Shown here piece by piece: positions 59,715 through 64,000 of a stretch of DNA of 64,000 bases (position 1 is its first letter; each line of letters starts with the position of its first letter). This DNA is from Antedon mediterranea (Eukaryota > Echinodermata > Crinoidea > Comatulida > Antedonidae), in contig NC_092672.1 of NCBI RefSeq assembly GCF_964355755.1, positions 8,494,001 to 8,558,000 on the forward strand, given 5' to 3'. Below the pieces are notes generated by a model that did not search any database, had not been told where the DNA came from, and was given only the letters and a program-made list of their open reading frames with translations. The translations under genes were made by a program, and so were the position numbers.

Positions 59715-59800
59715 AGGACATTTGGATTAGGCTCTCTACCCTCTCTTTGCGGATAGTGTACCAAGTTTTTTAACGTGCACCATGTACACGGGACCAACAA
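59715..59800 (-). repeat. SINE-like tail, minus orientation, copy 2
   Basis: On the minus strand GTTGGTCCCGTGTACATGGT, GCACGTTAAAAAACTTGGTA, CACTATCCGCAAAGAGAGGG, TAGAGAGCCTAAT. The same word order is in the copy at 36735-36960. Confidence 0.65.
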
Positions 59801-60975
59801 GACAATTCTTAATGGAATATTAATGAAGTTATTATATTAGGCCTATTAATGAGCCAAATTGAAAATTTCAATCAGGGTTTTCCACTCTTTTATAATCCTG
59901 TAAAACTATGCGATTGGATACGTATGTTTATTTTTAATATAGTCTCACACGTGTAGAACTGACGAAAACCATACAAATCCACTGATGTTTAGCAGCAAAT
60001 ATGCTTACTGGTTCCTTTGAATTTTGAAAAGATCATTTTAGAAAAAGTCAAATGAAATATAAAATATTTAAGTTTAAACCGTCTCGTAATTGTTTCTTGA
60101 AAATAAAAAAATTGTCTGTCTTCTTTTTGTCAAAATGTATATCCTTGTTAATGCAATGGATTCGATTGGATATCATAATTGTTGCAATATGGCGTTTGTT
60201 TTAGCAGAAAACCTGATGTTTCTTATTGCAGGAATCAGGGTAATATTTTCGGCCAAAGTATGCCATTATTAACAATAAAAAAAGAAATATTTCTTCCCTA
60301 CACTATGTAGTTAATAAAAGCTTTGCTTGTAATAAGATCTTTTGTGAGATGTTGTGAGATGTTTCAAAACTTGAGTTCCACCTCTCTGGGATGTGCACCC
60401 CTCCTCCCACACTCCCTCGTGCAAATTTACGCCTTGTATTAGCCAGTAACTCATGACTGACACGTGGCAGTCATGTCTTCAAATACAAATTACAGATAAA
60501 ACTAAAGTCTCCATTTGTTGATTCAAGGGTTCAACTTAAATACGTTGTTGTTCATCAAACCTTTGACTTATCTTATTTTCATCATGCAACAGATGGAGTC
60601 TGCAATAGAAGTACCTGTTTTTATCTTGATAAACAACCATACGTTGTTGTTTCAACAAATGGATGTTTAATTAATTAGATAATTCCACATATCTATGGAT
60701 GTTGCTTACGTAGGCCTAGCCGTAATCAACAATTAACGTAAGAAAACATCGTGCTATGGGGCAACATCCCTTTATTACCTTTCGTATCTTCTCTTAAACA
60801 AATATTAAGTTTTGTTGTTTTAATTTATTTTGCAAACTGATGACATTCATTACAGAGACATTATCTGAAAATAATTTTGATAGATTTGTTATAATCAATT
60901 TATAACCACCTGTTTGCTCACATAACGTATGCTTACGTACGCCTATCATCGATAAATAATGGTCCGAGCATCTCC

Positions 60976-60990
60976 TGAATGGTATTTAAG
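60976..60990 (+). promoter_or_regulatory. Candidate core promoter of the carboxypeptidase gene
   Basis: TGGTATTTAAGAGAG, a TATA-like box about 60 bp before the ATG at 61044 and about 30 bp before the likely transcript start around CTCTCTACACTTTGG. Placement is consistent with a strongly expressed secretory gene, but it is only a motif call. Confidence 0.45.
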
Positions 60991-61043
60991 AGAGCACACC
61001 GGTTTGCCTCTCTCTACACTTTGGTGAAACCAGTAAAGTCAAT

Positions 61044-63866
61044 ATGGACCTGAGATTGGTGTGTTTGGCCGCTGTAGTCGTGCTCTGCGCTGCCGAACCA
61101 CGAAGATACGATGGGTAAGTATAGGCCTACAATCTTTCATCAGTTTCCTATTTTCTTCGTTTGTGTTTATATTGATTGATCTCTAGCACCTTATAATCAA
61201 AATATTTAAGACAGGCTTATTCTTAAGCTTGGTTTCCACTAGCACGCAACGCAAGGACGTAAGCCGCAAAGCAAGCAAATTGACCAATCGCAAGCGACAG
61301 TTGGAGTAATCCATCGCTTTTGATTGGTCAATTCGCTTACGTTACGACTTACATCATTGTCTGGCGTCCTAGTGGGAAACAAGTTTAACGAAACATAATG
61401 GTCAAGGTAAAGTAGGCCTATTGTAATATTGCAATATGGGTTTAGATTCTTATATAATTAGTCGACACGCGATAGATAAATAGAGGAAATCAACTGCCAT
61501 AAGAAAAAATATTACAGACTTATCGACGCATTTTTAGCACAATGTATTCCTTTGGTAATGGATGATGCAGAATGATTTTTAAATATGCCAAATGTTAAAC
61601 TTTGGATTTCAAGAACAAACATTCAGGTAGAGAATACCTAAAGTGTAAACACCCTAAAACAATATGAAACAACACCGCGCTCGTCTAAGTCTAAAATTAC
61701 AATACACTATCTAACTCAAATATATGGACATGATGATGTCACATCCCTACCATATTTGAGCATCACACATCAAACTAGTTTCATAGTGCGGACAGACCTT
61801 AAGCCTGAGAAAATGATTACCGGTTCTTATTAATTAACAGATACCACCAAAATCAATTTTGTATAATTTGGAGTTCTTTCATACAACAATAACTTGAACA
61901 CTTGATTTTTTGTCAACTGCTTTCCTCCTTTTATAAATACAATCTCTTTAACACATTTTCTTGTTTTTTTCATCTCCTGCATATTTTATACTTGCATTAG
62001 TTTCTTTATACAATTATCTATTAATACATTTTTTTTCAATAAATCCATCCAATTTAACATCTAATAGGCCTATGGGTTTGTCCTATTTTATTTTGGCTTT
62101 GGGTTTATAAATATCTAGGCCCTATGATAAATTTGTATCTATGTTGTTTTTAATCTCTTTTAATCTTTTTTTTTTCATTAGATATTTACATAGTCTACTA
62201 TTAGAGTTGCATTTGTTTTGATCAAACATATTCATTTAATAACGAACATTGCATGAATCATAAGTAAGTCACCTTATGATAAAAAGCATAAAATATTTAA
62301 CGACTCGTGCATTATGTTACCAATCTTAGTACAAATATTGCACATTCCTTATGATTAGTTCATTATGAAAGACATTAATAAGATTGTTTTTATGATTACT
62401 GTGTTGTTTAAATTTATACATTGAGAATTTAGCAATCCTAAATACAATTTTATTTATATTTATTATTTACAATTCAATTTTTGTGCATAAAATCCAAACG
62501 AAACATGTTCAACTCTATATTTATCATTATATTTCGTCTCAGTTTATCCCATGGACAATTGATGATTTAAATTACCCAAAAAATTACCAATAAAAAAAAA
62601 GAACAACATTATAAATACAAGCTTTCTGACAAAATAATACCGGTGATAACTGGTATAAAGCGAAATAAAGGAAACTCTAAACCAACAACGACAATGTTGA
62701 AATAAAAGTATTGAACGATGAAGATGAGTAAATTCAAATTCAAATTAGTCCTCTTCTGGTCCCCATCATTCGACAAATGTTTTTCAAAAGAGTGAACGTT
62801 TATATACAAATATCATATAGAAATGAGTGGCAATGTTATAAAAACAAATTTGTGTGAGTATTTACATTCCATTTGGTATTTTTTGTTTAGGTACAAAGTA
62901 TTTCGCATCACCCCAAATAGCGACGATGACATGAAAGCGCTAAAGAAACTGAAATCTGTTGTTGAAGATAAGGTATAGTAAACAGTTTTATTTTGGTTAT
63001 CACCATCTTAAAGTGAAATCTTATTCCTGGTTTTACACCGTTTGCGTGTTGGAATACATTTATACATATTTTTTTTGTATAGATTAACATTGTCTTTTTT
63101 TAATCATCATACATTTTTACTTGCGTTTACATGCATACTTATTTTACTTATGAGAAGCGAAATATTTGTTTTATATTTTAACATAGGTAGATTTCTGGCG
63201 AGACATCAGAGCAGTAGGCTCACCTGTAGATATAATGGTATCTCCACAAATGGAAAAGCTTCTTGCAAACATTGCCAAAGAGTACAAATTGGATGTTGAT
63301 GTTGCGATTGAAGACATTCAACCTCTCTTCGACGACCAGATGAAACACAGCAGAGAGATGTCCGCCAAAGGGATCATTGGTGGTGGTAGCTTTGATTATA
63401 CTGAGTATCACACTCTAGACGAGGTAAATCCCGAAGATTCAGAGTATTAGAAGCCAACAAATTACTAATATGTTTCATTTTATGATAAAAAATGCTCGTA
63501 GAATGTCTTTTGAGTCTTTGGCAGTAAAATGCATTGTTTCCAATTCGAAGATTCTTAAATATTTTAACTGTAACGTTGTTGTTCCAATATTGGTCAGCAC
63601 TATCAATATTTCCAATAAGTTAACTAATTTAAATTTCTATATAATTCAAGGTGTTTCCTTGCTTGATTGGTTCTGGGGTTTTAAATTTTACAGATTATAG
63701 TATATGAATAAAATATCACAATATCTTATTATAAGTAATACTGTATTGTTATCGAATACATTAGATAAACACGTGGATTGAAGATATTGTATCAACGTAT
63801 CCAGCCCTTGTTAAAAAAGTACCAGTTGGAAGTTCGTATGAAGGACGTAATATTTACGCATTAAAG
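61044..63866 (+). CDS. M14 carboxypeptidase A/B zymogen, 5' part (cut by window edge)
   Basis: Exons 61044-61114, 62891-62972, 63187-63423 and 63765-63866 join in phase to the first 164 residues; the gene continues past the right edge after a GTAAGC donor. MDLRLVCLAAVVVLCAA is a signal peptide. YKVFRITPNSDDDMKALKKL through DIQPLFDDQM is the activation propeptide (the ferredoxin-like fold of M14A zymogens). GGSFDYTEYHTLDEINTWIE, then VGSSYEGRNIYALK, is the start of the mature catalytic domain, matching the family's FNYATYHTLEEI region. The zinc ligands (HxxE and the later His) lie beyond the window, so A or B specificity cannot be read. It is a secreted digestive-type metallocarboxypeptidase that removes C-terminal residues after tryptic activation. 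MITE M1 copy j and another MITE lie in intron 1. Confidence 0.93.
61228..61383. mobile_element. 156 bp MITE with about 70 bp inverted arms
   Basis: CTTGGTTTCCACTAGCACGC ... AAATTGACCAATCGCAAGCG is matched in reverse by CGCTTTTGATTGGTCAATTC ... GGCGTCCTAGTGGGAAACAAG. The arms make up nearly the entire element. In intron 1 of the carboxypeptidase gene. Confidence 0.88.
61712..61803. mobile_element. MITE M1, copy j
   Basis: TCAAATATATGGACATGATG, ATGTCACATCCCTACCATAT, TTGAGCATCACACATCAAAC and TAGTTTCATAGTGCGGACAG match the family. The left TIR is missing. In intron 1 of the carboxypeptidase gene. Confidence 0.75.
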
Positions 63867-64000
63867 GTAAGCTAAAACATATCTTATTAAAAATGTATTC
63901 AATGACAACGTATACTCTATATACGTTTTGTTAATTCTCATTAAAGATAGAGTAGGGCCTACATGAACTAAAAAGACACGTGATAAATATCGAACCGGAG

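Larger units (their letters stand above)
58303..61043. other. Intergenic region between PINK1 and the carboxypeptidase gene
   Basis: The PINK1 side (58,320-58,760) is dense in AGGCCTA/CTAGGCCTA words and has TTTTTCGCGCCGCGGCTC near 58,768; it is the likely PINK1 promoter. The remainder is AT-rich with one SINE tail fragment (59715-59800). No gene was recognised; the 60-96 codon frames are not convincing. Confidence 0.55.

Noticed and set aside
58303-61043. A possible extra gene in the 2.7 kb between PINK1 and the carboxypeptidase gene
   Set aside because: Frames of 60-96 codons show no domain, no splice-consistent partner and an intergenic base composition.

Overview
The window is eukaryotic, intron-rich and AT-rich genomic DNA, most probably from a marine invertebrate deuterostome. 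I favour an echinoderm, but this is an inference. The reasons are spliced genes with canonical GT-AG junctions, clear metazoan orthologues (PINK1, MPHOSPH9, TMED2, a digestive-type carboxypeptidase), very many MITEs and minisatellites in introns, and striking over-use of the word AGGCCTA in intergenic and promoter DNA. There is no sign of bacterial operons, CRISPR or phage.

Six genes can be supported, most of them by joining exons across introns with matching phase. (1) A plus-strand SH2 adaptor of unknown family, 5874-23051, eight exons, with three of its introns swollen by different minisatellites. (2) A minus-strand MPHOSPH9 orthologue, 42300-32048, 14 coding exons and about 1112 residues. 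Its last three small exons were found by matching the vertebrate C-terminus. (3) A plus-strand CCCH zinc-finger protein, 44499-45376, two exons and 206 residues. (4) A minus-strand TMED2 (p24) orthologue, 49896-47827, four exons and 202 residues. (5) A minus-strand PINK1 orthologue, 58302-51930, eight exons and about 637 residues, with a complete kinase. (6) The first four exons of a plus-strand M14 carboxypeptidase A/B zymogen starting at 61044, which runs off the right edge.

Layout: 1-5.87 kb is gene-free and holds a degenerate minisatellite, a long inverted-repeat element and a MITE. 5.9-23.6 kb is the SH2 gene. 23.6-28.2 kb is a satellite-like array of hairpin-bearing units, split by a 1.29 kb element with terminal inverted repeats. 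28.2-32.0 kb is gene-free and holds a C-rich 23 bp minisatellite. 32.0-42.9 kb is MPHOSPH9, tail to tail with the SH2 gene and head to head with the CCCH gene at 44.5 kb. TMED2 and PINK1 follow on the minus strand, then the carboxypeptidase on the plus strand.

The genes are ordinary unlinked cellular genes: signalling adaptor, centriole/cilium regulator, nuclear or RNA-binding zinc finger, ER-Golgi cargo receptor, mitochondrial quality-control kinase, secreted protease. I see no shared pathway. The most unusual content is in the repeats. One MITE family (called M1 here) occurs ten times. Two of its copies are split by other elements, and one of these nests is four levels deep inside the last intron of PINK1.
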